Below, piece after piece: positions 52,736 through 62,985 of a stretch of DNA of 64,000 nt; positions within the stretch are counted from its first letter, which is position 1, and each line of letters starts with the position of its first letter. A program made the translations under genes and the position numbers. The DNA lies in assembly GCF_041734735.1 (NCBI RefSeq), contig NC_134910.1, positions 5,791,588-5,855,587 on the forward strand, in the 5' to 3' direction. Under the pieces are notes generated by a model, which searched no databases, was not told the origin of the DNA, and saw only the letters and a program-made list of their open reading frames with translations. The DNA is from Babylonia areolata (lineage: Eukaryota; Mollusca; Gastropoda; Neogastropoda; Buccinidae).

Positions 52736-53440
52736 CTTTTTCATTGAAAAGGGTAATTTTCTTTCCTGAAGGGTTTCTGTAATACAAAGAAGGAATGCCA
52801 TTTTTACTTTGTCCTGGACCGTTATTTAAAATGGCGGTGTAAGTCGCAGGGTCCTTGAATAAATTAGAGAAAGCTTGTGTCAGGTCGTCCAGTTATTTTT
52901 TTTGTCTGAGCAGTCATTTTTCTTCTTTCATATTTCTTGCTTTTTTCTGAGGAAATGTCGTTATATAGTTTTGTGTAAAATTTATTGATCTGGTTTAATA
53001 GTGTCTGTGGATTGTCTGGCTTGATTTGGTCCTCGTGCTTGATTTCAACAGGTTGACCCGCTTGCCTCGCCCTTCTCGGCAGCAGGAGACACAGCAGAAG
53101 GGCAGTCAATCCTTTTATGCCCCTCTTGCAAGGAGCCCCTACACACCACCTCCCTATTACAATTCGCCGCCACAGTTCAGTCTTGTAGGCATTTACTGCA
53201 TCTTATCTTCAGTTATGTGTCTGTTCCTTGTGGTACAATGCCATGGTGAACATGCTAACTTTCAAAACTGGTCGCAGAGGTGTCTTTGGCACAGAGATAA
53301 AAGCAAACCTTGTGTCCGTCTGGAAATGTGTGGGCCGTCCATCAAGGTTACTCACCAGCTGATGCCAGCTGATGACTTAGCAAGGACCTCGTTTTCCCCC
53401 ACTTTCTGCAGTGCGGCTTCAGTGTCAAAGTGTCTTTTGT

Positions 53441-53709
53441 TGTTCCTAGGATAAGTCTGAAAGCTTCATTTTGAATTCTTTCTTGATTTTGGGGGACGCT
53501 TTAAGAGAGTGTTGCTAGGCCAGTTCATAATCTTTCACACTGGACCGAGTGACTGATTTAGCCAGAAGAGGTCGTGTTGTTCGATGCCTGTGCAGGAATA
53601 AACTCAGACTGATCTGAATGTTTGCTCCCCTCATGTCTCATTGTATATTGTATTCGTTTGTTTCATTGTGTCCTGTCCTGACCTGTCCTGCAATATGCCG
53701 ATATTTCAG
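53441..53709. other. end of intron 8
   Basis: Unassigned. It ends with CCGATATTTCAG, the acceptor of exon 9. Confidence 0.55.
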
Positions 53710-53793
53710 AACTGGACCTGAAAGGAAACTGCAGTGGCCCCAACAGAATCTTCTGCAGGAGTGGTACTTTCTGCGACTTTCTGGATCAGTGCA
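53710..53793 (+). CDS. exon 9 of the cysteine-rich protein (4-Cys module)
   Basis: This internal exon is 84 bp (28 codons) and phase 1-1. The acceptor ATATTTCAG ends at 53709 and a consensus donor GTAAGT starts at 53794. It has no ATG, so it is easily missed. The core is KGNC, RIFC, SGTFC, LDQC: C-x7-C-x5-C-x5-C. It is the last exon I can recognise; no terminal exon, stop codon or poly-A signal of the gene is seen downstream, so the gene continues beyond the window or its further exons are not recognisable. Confidence 0.76.
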
Positions 53794-53868
53794 GTAAGTG
53801 GGTCATAAAGACTGTCTCTGACTCTCTATGTCTGACCCCACATCCCAACCCTTCACTCTGTCTCTGTC
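53794..53868. other. start of intron 9
   Basis: A short pyrimidine-rich stretch after the donor. Confidence 0.5.
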
Positions 53869-53990
53869 TCTCTCCACTATTGTAATGGCAAATCATCTAT
53901 CTCGCCCACTCACTGCCGTGCTTTTCTCTGTCCACACGTGTGTGTTAACATTGTTAATGATAATAATAATAGTATTTATATAGCGCTGAA

Positions 53991-53993
<3 letters not shown>
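53869..53993. repeat. very long target-site duplication (left copy, about 125 bp)
   Basis: This stretch, from TCTCCACTATTGTAATGGC to TATTTATATAGCGCTGAATCT, is repeated at 55279-55403 with two visible mismatches (123 of 125). The two copies frame the L1-like piece exactly. Confidence 0.85.
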
Positions 53994-54029
<36 letters not shown>

Positions 54030-54496
54030 GAGAAATCAGGGGATGTGTTCAAGTTCTGCAAATGTGCAGGGCTGTCTCAGCATCCATGGAAGATTTTCGT
54101 TTTTTTTTCGTTTTTTTTTTCCTTCTTTTTCTTCCGTCATCATTTTTCTCCTTTCTTTCTGTTATCTTTTTTTTCCTCTCTCTTCTTTATTTTCATTTCC
54201 TTTTTTTTCCATTTCCTTATAACAGATCTTCCCAATGGCATTATCCATCGTCTTCAATATCATGCAACATGAAAGAAGAAAAAACATAAACACACACACA
54301 ATGACCCCGCACACAATTACAGTGTCTGAAAGAGAAAACTAGGCTCTCTCTCTCTCTCTCTCTCTCTCTGGAGGCACTATAACTATGCAAGAACAATACG
54401 TGTATGTTTGATGTGACCACCTGGTCACTCGGTTTTTTTTGTTTGTTTTTTTGTTTGTTTTTGTTTTTTGTTTGTTTTGATTTGCTTTAGTTTTTG

Positions 54497-54543
<47 letters not shown>

Positions 54544-55278
54544 GTTTTTGTTTTTAATAATTTTTTTTATATTCCTTCCAGATTTCTAAGGTGCAGCTCT
54601 GTTTCGAATATAAGTTCAAGATTCTTACATTTGCCGTATTTAAATTTGGAGATAGCAAGCCTTGCAACCAATAAGATAATGTTTACTTGTTTTCTTTTTG
54701 AATTTGATAATATATCAGTTTTAGTTGCACCAAATAGTGCTATCTTCTCGTTCATTGGGATCCAAGTGTTATACTTAGTAAGTATAAATTGTTTTACGTT
54801 GGTCCAGAAAGTGGTGAGCTTGGGACATGCATAGAATGCATGTTCAATGTAATCGGTTTCTTGGCACCAATGGCATTTGTTAGTATCTGTAACACCCATT
54901 TTTTGTAGCATGATGTTTGTTGGGTAGATGTTGTGTATGAATTTGAAATGTAATAACCTCAGTCGAGTTTCCTGCGTGCATTCATAGGCTAAGCTGAAAT
55001 AATCTTGAGTATTGATATCTAATTTTCGTCTCCAGAATTGCACCGCGCAAATTTCATGGTTTTTTTGAAGGGCAAATATTTCCCTTATTTGTTTATTAGA
55101 CAGGGTGGTTACGTTTCCTTCTTCAGTTGCTATATTATACGGAATGTCTTCCTTTAGATTATCATGTGCTAGCTGAAGTTTCCACGCGCGTGGTAGTGCA
55201 TTTATGATTGCGTTGTACTCAAATAACAGGTTTGGGTGAGGACCAATTCTTTCTGAAACTTCTTGGTACGTTAAGAGG
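53994..55278 (-). mobile_element. L1/Tx1-like LINE, 5'-truncated, with long target duplications
   Basis: A minus-strand element. A poly-A tail (T run at 53994-54027) is followed by a 3' UTR (AGGAGAAATCAGGGGATG...) with (GA)n and (CA)n tracts at 54337-54368 and 54498-54541. The C-terminal ORF2 then lies at 54567-55043: 'NKCHWCQETDYIEHAFYACPKL', 'LLVARLAISKFKYGKCKNLELIFETEL'. The coding part is little damaged and over 80 percent similar by eye to 17848-18279, so this copy is relatively young. It stops at 55278, inside the region before the zinc segment. Confidence 0.84.
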
Positions 55279-55403
55279 TCTCTCCACTATTGTAATGGCA
55301 AATCATCTATCTCGCCCACTCACTGCCGTGCTTTTCTCTATCCACACGTGTGTGTTAACATTGTTAATGATAATAATAATGGTATTTATATAGCGCTGAA
55401 TCT
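55279..55403. repeat. very long target-site duplication (right copy)
   Basis: Second copy of the 125-bp stretch (see 53869-53993). It continues directly into the 3' end of a CR1-like LINE (..GCGCTGAATCTTGTGCAGAGAC), so the target was the tail of that LINE. Confidence 0.85.
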
Positions 55404-57190
55404 TGTGCAGAGACATATCAAAGCGCTTTCAAACCAGCCATTCAGATGCATGCATAACTCTAAACATGAGAAACTGAAGACAAGGAAGAGGCAGGGGAAG
55501 AAGGCTATCTTGGAAAAAGGTGGGTTTTAAGGCTAGACTTGAAAGAGATGAGTGCGGGGATCTGACAAAGCGAAAGAGCGAGTTCATTCCAAAAGCAACG
55601 TCCATAGACAGAGAAAGAACGGCGACCGACAGTGGAGTGTTTGAATCTTGGTATGCGTAAACAGAGTGGGTCTGAAGCTGATGGTAGAGAGCGAGATGGG
55701 CAGCCACAGAGATAGGAAGGGGTAGATCATTATAACATAGAGTGCTGATCTTGTACTTTATTATGTGTGAGACAGGGATCCAGTGGAGATGTTGCAAAAG
55801 ATGAGTGATGTGCTGAGATCTTTTCTTTCTGAGGACAAGTCGGGCAGCAGAGTTGTGTATGCGCTGGAGGGACTAAATGGATGAAGCAGGCAAACCAGAC
55901 AATAGAGAGTTACAGTAGTCAAGGTGAGAGACAATGAGAGAAACGACAAGTCTAGATGTTGCGTCGGTTGACATATATTTCCGAATGGAACTGATGCGCC
56001 GCAATTGACAGTAGCAGGATTGACATGATAAATGTGTGCATGGTCAGTGTGTTGTCAAGGACAATGCCAATGTTTTTGACTGAGCTGGAAAGAGGGATTG
56101 ATGTACTGCCAAGTTTGTGTCAGTTGTGATGGAAGAGTTTTTGTTTAGTTCCAATGATGATTGCTTCAGTCTTGTCTGCGTTCAATTGCAATTTATTTTC
56201 AGTCATCTAATTCGAATGTCTAGGAAGCAGTCGGATGTTGCTTGCAAGAGTGAGGACAAACTTTCAGGGGTATCACTTTTCTGAAGTTGAGTGTCTTAAA
56301 CATAAAAATGATGACTGACATTGTGGTGGTTGATAATTTCAGCAAGAGGAGCAGTGTATAGTGTGAAGAGCACAGCGCCTAAAACAGATCCCTGTGGAAT
56401 GTTAAGCAAGAACTGTTCAAAAGGGTTAGTAGCAGGTATCTGTGAAAATGATTGTCAGGATGTCAGGTTTAAAGATAGGGTCTTGGGGCATTCTTGGTTG
56501 AACAAGGGGGTTGGGGGGTGGGGGGCAATGTTCATGCCATGATATGGTATGTGCAGTTGAGATTGTGGGTAGGATGACCAAAAAAAGAGAAAAAAAAATC
56601 AACAAACCATGTATTCAGAACTGAGGATTACTCTGGCAAGAGGGAAGATTAGCTCTCTCCATACGAACGGCGAAAGAGACGACGTTAACAGCGTTTCATC
56701 CCAATTACCATCATCAAAATATTGCAAGCAGAAGGCTCTTATACTGAAGAGGTGAATGTTGACAAAGAATACCACAGTTCTGACGACAGAAGCTAAAGGT
56801 TGGGTCATTCAGACACCCACTGAACATCCGAGGGGTCTGTGTAGAGGAGAAGAGAGGACTGGCCGTACTGAGTGAGTTAAACTGGCCAGATGAATGAGGA
56901 CATATCGTGTCTCTTTAGAGGCTGTCCCTTTGATGCTACTGTCATTGACACCGGCATGTATAACGAACACTTTAAGGCAGGGGGAACCACGTTGTTGGAG
57001 CAGCCAGTCAACCACGGCAGATAGTCATACCTGACACACAGACTTCTGACATAGATTCTTGTTGATTCTTGTTGGGGGTTATTCTGCAGAGGTCAGTGTC
57101 TCTGACGAATGAATCCCCAGTCAGCAGAACAGAGGTTCTGTTTGACACTAACCGACGGGACAGAATCCCAGATTCCTTCGATTCAGTTTT
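55360..57190 (-). mobile_element. CR1-like LINE with RT remnant and SGNH-esterase-like remnant
   Basis: The minus strand has a 3' tail with (ATT)n and 'GCGCTATATAAATACC' (55360-55400), then 'LQHLHWIPVSHIIKYKISTLCYN' (55429-55797) and the thumb region at 55761-55949. Further right are 'NKLQLNADKTEAIIIGTKQ' (about 56130-56190) and the motif C area ('AEIINHHNVSHHF', about 56290-56345). From 56790 to 57190 a different domain is visible: 'LLTGDSFVRDTDLC' and 'CLKVFVIHAGVNDSS', the GDS and GxND blocks of an SGNH-hydrolase/esterase as found in CR1-type ORF1/ORF2. The RT fingers and endonuclease between them are deleted. Confidence 0.66.
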
Positions 57191-57358
57191 TTGCTGTCAA
57201 CACTGAGCTGGTATTGAGCCGTTCTGGAACTCGGGTAAGCTGATGTATTTCATTTTTGGGGAGGGTTTAGCTGATGAGTGGAGAGGAGGGGGTGGGGTGG
57301 GGGTGGGGTGGGGTGGAGCAATGTTCATGCCATGATATGGTATGTGCAGTTGAGATTG
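56525..57358 (+). repeat. 41-bp direct repeat pair
   Basis: GCAATGTTCATGCCATGATA... (41 bp) at 56525-56565 recurs at 57318-57358, each preceded by a G-rich stretch (GGGGTGGGG type) and followed by GGATGAC. They bracket the esterase-like piece. Confidence 0.75.
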
Positions 57359-57735
57359 AGGGGGAGGATGACAATTGAAGGTGCGATCAGAGGCGCTTGA
57401 TGTTCGTTGTGACCAGAGGTTTTCTCTGTGTGAGAGGGAAGAGTAATGAGACATGGATTCTGGGAAAGGAAAATCAGTGGGTGGGGCCTTGCTTTGCTGT
57501 CTGTAATCTGGGTTGTGATCTGAGTGGTTTGTATGAGTATGACTGCTGAACACTGAGGTAATTTTTGTATTCCGTGTGGGGTTAGACTCTCTGAACCGAA
57601 CTGGGAAAAAACAGTTGCTTAAAATTTAGTGCTAGTTTAGCGGTGCCACTTTCACTTGGGTGAATGAGGTTGCTGTACAGAGCAAGGTATGGCTTTCCTG
57701 TTCAGGTTGTGAAAGTGAGGAAATTATCACATTAA
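57191..57735. other. unassigned stretch
   Basis: It includes the G-rich patch 57270-57315. I see no coding evidence, though part may belong to the CR1-like LINE's 5' region. Confidence 0.4.
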
Positions 57736-57870
57736 GTTTGCAGGTTTATATGAAAGATAAACTACACACAGTTATCAACTGATAGGCACCAAATACCACG
57801 GCGGATAAAGTAACCTTTATTACACAGCTCACAGCAGTGCTACAGGATATTGAATCAGATCATATTTGGG
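57736..57870 (+). mobile_element. L1/Tx1-like LINE, endonuclease piece left of the LTR-like insertion
   Basis: The + strand reads 'APNTTADKVTFITQLTAVLQDIESDHIW' up to 57870, matching 'APNTTVDKISFINQLGNLLHKQDYDHLW' of the L1-like ORF2 at 21150. The same frame resumes as 'VNGDFNIAMNETDN' at 60127. 5' truncated near 57736. Confidence 0.75.
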
Positions 57871-60126
57871 TGTAACCGTGTCCGAGTGGTTCTAATAGGG
57901 TATGGACGGTACAAAAGAACAAACTAAACGATGATTGACTGTATTAAAGGATAGACAAGAACCTGCGCACAGGCCAGGAACATAGAGGCCAGTCACAAAT
58001 GGGATTTTCTATTGTTTTATTTACAATAGTTATGATAACATAAGAAAAGGAGATATAAACAGAAGACTAGAAGAGAATACATAAAAGAGAAGACTAAGAA
58101 GAGAATAGAAGAGAAGACAGTACAAGGAATGACACAAACAAATGTGATTAGCACATGTTGGCACACGTGAATAACAAAGCACATGTATACATATTACATG
58201 GAAAGACTACAACTTGGAAATGCATATGTGTGAAGACCAAACACTGACATCAAATGACATTTCTAATACATTTAAATAGTGCAGTTAAAGTGATTGAAGC
58301 TATGCTGATTTAGTGAAAGTACACTGACAGTATAGATAAGGTAAAGCTTATACTGTGTCAAAGTGACTCAAATGAATCAGTTTATCATGTTGCACTATAC
58401 TGGAGTAAGCCGTATAGGAGAGAGCATGATAACTAAATTACAGTTAACAGACAGATACATATCAGGTGGTTTTAACCAGTAGCTGATATCACTACAACAG
58501 AATACTACACACATCTTAGAGTACTGAGCACACTGTAGCAGTACAACTGATATCAGCATGTAAAATAATACATGAATAATAAACAAGATAATAGAATCAG
58601 TGGCTTTGATATTATACTGGCAAACTCATAGACCAGATAGTAAGTGAAGAACCATCATGGCTTAACCATTAAGTGGTGAATGAACTTACGCAAGGTATCC
58701 ATTGCATCAAAGCCAAATATGAACATAGCTAAGCTTGTACTCAACATTTAAATCCCCTCCTCTGAAGAGGGGATAAGTAACCTAACCTTCATCAGTGACA
58801 GCAGATGAGAAAGAATGCGTTATCCACTAGAACATTCTGGAACAAACTATCTTGTGTCCCGAGACGTCATTGACTGTGACGTTAAGAAGAATCAAATGGA
58901 ATACTGCTACGAGCATATGACAACATGGCGATATTCTACATCAGTCATAGCCGAGCTGTGACTAACATGTGAAAGCAATAACTGAACAAAGCAATAACTG
59001 AACATTGAACATTGTCGTTGATTAATCAAGGATCAATATCCTGTTGTAAAGATAATTTCAAGGATAAATATCATGTCTGCGACGCCACTTTTGTAGTCGT
59101 GTACCGAGTGGTTATTCAAGGGTACGGACGGTACAAAAGACTTAATTAACTAAATGATGATTGAATGTATTAATGGATAAACAGGAATTTCTGCGCACAG
59201 GCCAGGAACATATAGAGGCCACTCACAAATGGGTTTTTCTATTGTTTTATTTACAATAGTTATAAGAACATAAGAAGAGAAGACAAAGAAGAGGTAAAAA
59301 GAGAACATAAAAAGAGAAGACAGTGCGGCGATACGTAGTGAGATGTTAGCTGTTGTGAGAACACACACGATACACACTCATACTGCCCGCGACGCGGCAA
59401 GAGAGAGAGAGAGCAGCTCTGGTCAGATGACTGACCAGGTATGAAATGACCACTCATCGCTCACTGTGCCATTTTATGTAGGTTAAGCGGACTGCAAAGA
59501 CAGTCACGTGTGCTGCGAGCAGATCGTCACTAATCTAGCCAAATCTGATAACAACTGTTTTTGACAAGTGTTCAGTGACAGATTTCTAAATGATTCCTGA
59601 ACCGATTTACATCGGATCAGTTGCAAAAGAAAGAGCTCAACACCTACTTTATAATGAGTATAAAATGAAGTGTTGATTATTCAAGATGAATTTATAATCT
59701 TAATTTAAGTCACCTGAACAGGATCAGTTTTAACGAGCTCGTCACTGAAAATTACAAACTGCGTTAAATCAGTTTAACGTAGGCACACACAAATGGAATA
59801 GACTTAAAGATGGAATCGCGACGATTCTGCCAGTATATAATACTTGCAGTTTACTGATCCGGCAAAAGAGAAATTAATTAAATACGGTAGTGCAGAAACA
59901 CAGATTCCAGCTCAGCCAACAGCGTACTGTGACGCGACACTGGTCGAGCAGTGAGTAGGTTGTCTGGCGAAGAGGACAAAATGATGTAAGCGGAGTGACG
60001 TTACACATTCTGGGCGTGGGTTAGTTGCGAAAACTGTCGTCTGCTAATACAGCTTGTGCGTGAGGCAAGCTAATACAGCTTGTGTGTGAGGCAAGTTCTG
60101 GAGCAAGCATAAAGCGTTTGGTCACA
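57871..60126 (+). mobile_element. LTR-like element inserted in the L1-like LINE
   Basis: A retroelement fossil. It lies between TGGG at 57867-57870 and TGGG at 60127-60130 (a 4-bp duplication), and both ends are TG...CA (TGTAACCGTG / GGTCACA). The right part 59092-60126 (about 1035 bp) is one full LTR-like unit, preceded by CTGCGACGCCACTTT. The left part 57871-59091 begins with the same LTR-like start (about 230 bp) and then holds the middle section also found in 46500-46900. No coding region is left, so it is a broken, internally deleted copy. The family is not determined. Confidence 0.62.
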
Positions 60127-62985
60127 TGGGTAAACGGTGATTTCAACATTGCTATGAACGAAACTGATAATATAACAGGATTACAACATGCTGAAAGAGA
60201 AATTCAGTCGCTCACGGAAATGGTAGCCAGTTTAGACCTGCATGATGCATGGCGATCCCAACATCCAGACACAGTGGCTTACACGTGGTCATGACCCAAC
60301 CCTTACACTGCTAGAAGAATAGATTATATTTTTGTAGTGCCATTGCTAAAACGAAAATCAAAGAGGCGATTATTGAAACGTTCCCACAATCAGACCATAG
60401 ACTTGTTACAGTCACCGTGAAGCTAAATAACTTCCAAAGAGGAATGGGGTACTGGAAATTCAACTCAACACTTTTGAATGATAAAGACTTCACAGATCAG
60501 ATAAATAATACAATTGATGAACATTTTAATGAATATTATAATAGCGATCCAGAAATCGCATGGGAAATGCAGAAAGTTAGAATAAAGTCTTTCTGGATAC
60601 AATATGCTAGCAGCAAACGCAAGGAAAAAACAGACCCAAATGAAAAGTTAAAGCAACTAACAGGACCAGAAAACACACTAAGTGGGGATCCACAAAATAA
60701 AATAATACAACAGTGAATTCAGCAAAAGAAAAAAAAAGAAAAAAGATTGAAATGCAGGAAATGTATCGAGCAAGGGGAACCCAAGTTAGGTCAGGAATAA
60801 AATGGACTGAAGAAGGAGAGAAAAAATATTGGAAAGAAACCGGGGAACAACAAATGTAATATTGTCACTTAAACTTGATAATTGCCAGACGTCTGCAAAA
60901 GGTAATAAAGCAGATATAATAAAGCAGATAATAAATGACGATCAGGTAGGTTTTATGAAAGGCAGAAACATAACTTCTCATCTAAGGCTTTTTGGTGATC
61001 TTACTTCATATATAGATAAAACAAACCAGGCTGGTGCACCAGTCACACTAGATTTTTCTAAGGCCTTAGATACTTTATCCAAAACATGTATCACGGAGGC
61101 ACTTAGCATCTTTAATTTCGGCACGAAATTTATACATCTCATCACAACCGTGATGAGTCAGTCAGAAAGTTGCATCCATAATGGAGGCTGGCTATCAGAA
61201 TGGTTTTCTGCAGAACGAGGAATAAGACAAGGTTGTCCACTGAGCCCGATGCTTTTCATAATTGCCGTTGAGATCTTTGCAATTAAAATCCGGAATAACC
61301 AGGATATAAAAAGAATCTTAGTTAGAAATGGTTCCATCAAAGCAACAACAAAAGTCAAGCAATTCGCAGATGATACAACACTAACAATGAAAAACGAAAG
61401 AGACATTAAACTAGCAATCCAAATTGTCGAACTGTTTGAAGAAGTCTCTGGTCTAAAAGTGAATAAGTTAGAATCAAAAGGAAAATGGCTTGGTAAAAAA
61501 AATATTAAAAAAAAAAAAAAAAAAAAAAAAGCGGATGGTTGACGAAATCCCAATGATAAACGGAAAACTGAAAATCTGGGGAGTCTACTTCTCGGCCTCT
61601 ACAGAGACATCGCTAATCAAAGAAAAATGGTCAGAAAAAATCGAAATCATCCTGAGAATGCAGGAACCTTACACTATATCGTAAAATAATACTGGCAAAA
61701 ACTCTGCTTCTGTCACAGCTCTCATATATCTTGCAAGCGTTGGCAATACCTAAAACAACTCTAAATTACATCAACAGTATTGTATACAGATTCTTATGGA
61801 AACGCAAATACAACAATAAAAAGGCTTTCGAAAAGATAAAGAGAAGCATGCTTAATCTAAAATTAGAAGAAGGTGGCTTGGATGTGATAAACGTGGAACA
61901 CCAACAAAGGATGTTCCTTGCAAAATGGGCATCCAAATCTGTAGCAGAAGATAGTACAGCTAAAAAACAAAAAAACAAATGTTACCCTTCACGAACATTC
62001 ATTGCACTTTCAACGCAAACATCGCCCCAAACGAAATACAAGGCTTAGATAAGATGAATTCGGTATTTTGGAAAGAAGTCCTAAACTAAAGGCTACTACG
62101 GCTTTGAATACAGAACGACAAGTAGAAAACACTCAGACTGAACCAATTTGGAGCAACAAAAACATTAAATACAAAGGGAAAACTTTTTTTTCACCAGATG
62201 GACAAACGCCGGTATAAACTACCTACGAGATTTGTGGACAACTGGAAATCCAATGACGCACGAATAGATAAAAGACATGGCTGCTTCTCACGCTGGCCTT
62301 CTGTTGGAGTGCAATGCCCTGATCAATGCGAAACCAAATGCCTGGAAAGCTGAAATGAACAGAGACCCTACACAGCACACAGTCGGACACGAAATCAACA
62401 CAGACAGAGGGTTCTTGAGTACATTGCATAAGAAAACGATCAGAGAAATCATAAACAAAAGAAACAAAACCATCACATATGCGCAAGTCAGTTCTAGAAA
62501 CAAACGCTGGATATAAATATAAACGATTACTTTACCACAGCTCCTGACTGTACAAAGAATCAAGACTAAGGCTGCTTCATTTAAGTCCATTCATAATATT
62601 TACCCAACCAACATTATGTTGCATAAAATGGGGGTAGCAAATTCAAACAAATGCATGTAGTGTCAAGAGGTCGACTTCATTGAACACTCCTTTTATCACT
62701 GTCAGAAATTGTCATCTTTTTGGAAAATGGTACAACAATATATCTTGACACATTTTGAGCAGCACATCAATATTAGTTGAAGCATCGCTCTTTTTGGACT
62801 TCCCAGCTCTTTTAAACTAAAAACAAATCTCAGAAACCAAATTAATCATGTCATACTAATAGCACGACTAACAATCACCAAGTTCAAATATGGAAAATGT
62901 AAACACTTGGAACTAATATTTGATACTGAGATAAACATGAGAGTGAACACCAGAGATCGATTTTAAGAAAGCATTCGAAAATATT
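60127..62985 (+). mobile_element. L1/Tx1-like LINE, main part
   Basis: The + strand has endonuclease 'GDFNIAMNETDNITG', 'SLDLHDAWRSQHPDTVAYTWS', 'RRIDYIF' and 'FPQSDHRLV' (60127-60420). The connector with 'RGMGYWKFNSTLLND' lies at 60417-60716. The RT is at 60900-61540: 'DDQVGFMKGRNITSHLRLF', 'LDFSKALDTLSK' (A), 'RGIRQGCPLSPMLFIIAVE' (B), 'KQFADDTTLTM' (C, FADD intact). A poly-A run (61510-61530) breaks the frame. The C-terminal region, with 'INVEHQQRMFLAKWAS' (61731-62048) and 'FIEHSFYHC' (about 62680), runs to 62960. A deletion lies between the connector and the RT (about 60717-60900). Confidence 0.82.

Larger units (their letters stand above)
50091..53440 (-). mobile_element. old L1/Tx1-like LINE, split by two insertions
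   Basis: The minus strand is collinear with the L1-like LINE of 17275-22634. 50100-50330 matches its 18750-19060 part, 51353-52187 its 19130-19975 part (RT with 'RPITLTDKK'), 52733-53035 its 19985-20340 part, and 53050-53440 its ORF1 zinc-knuckle part (21960-22330). The endonuclease region is deleted at about 53038. Two insertions are seen: the inverted-end repeat (50449-51360) and a SINE (52195-52735). Heavily mutated. Confidence 0.7.
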
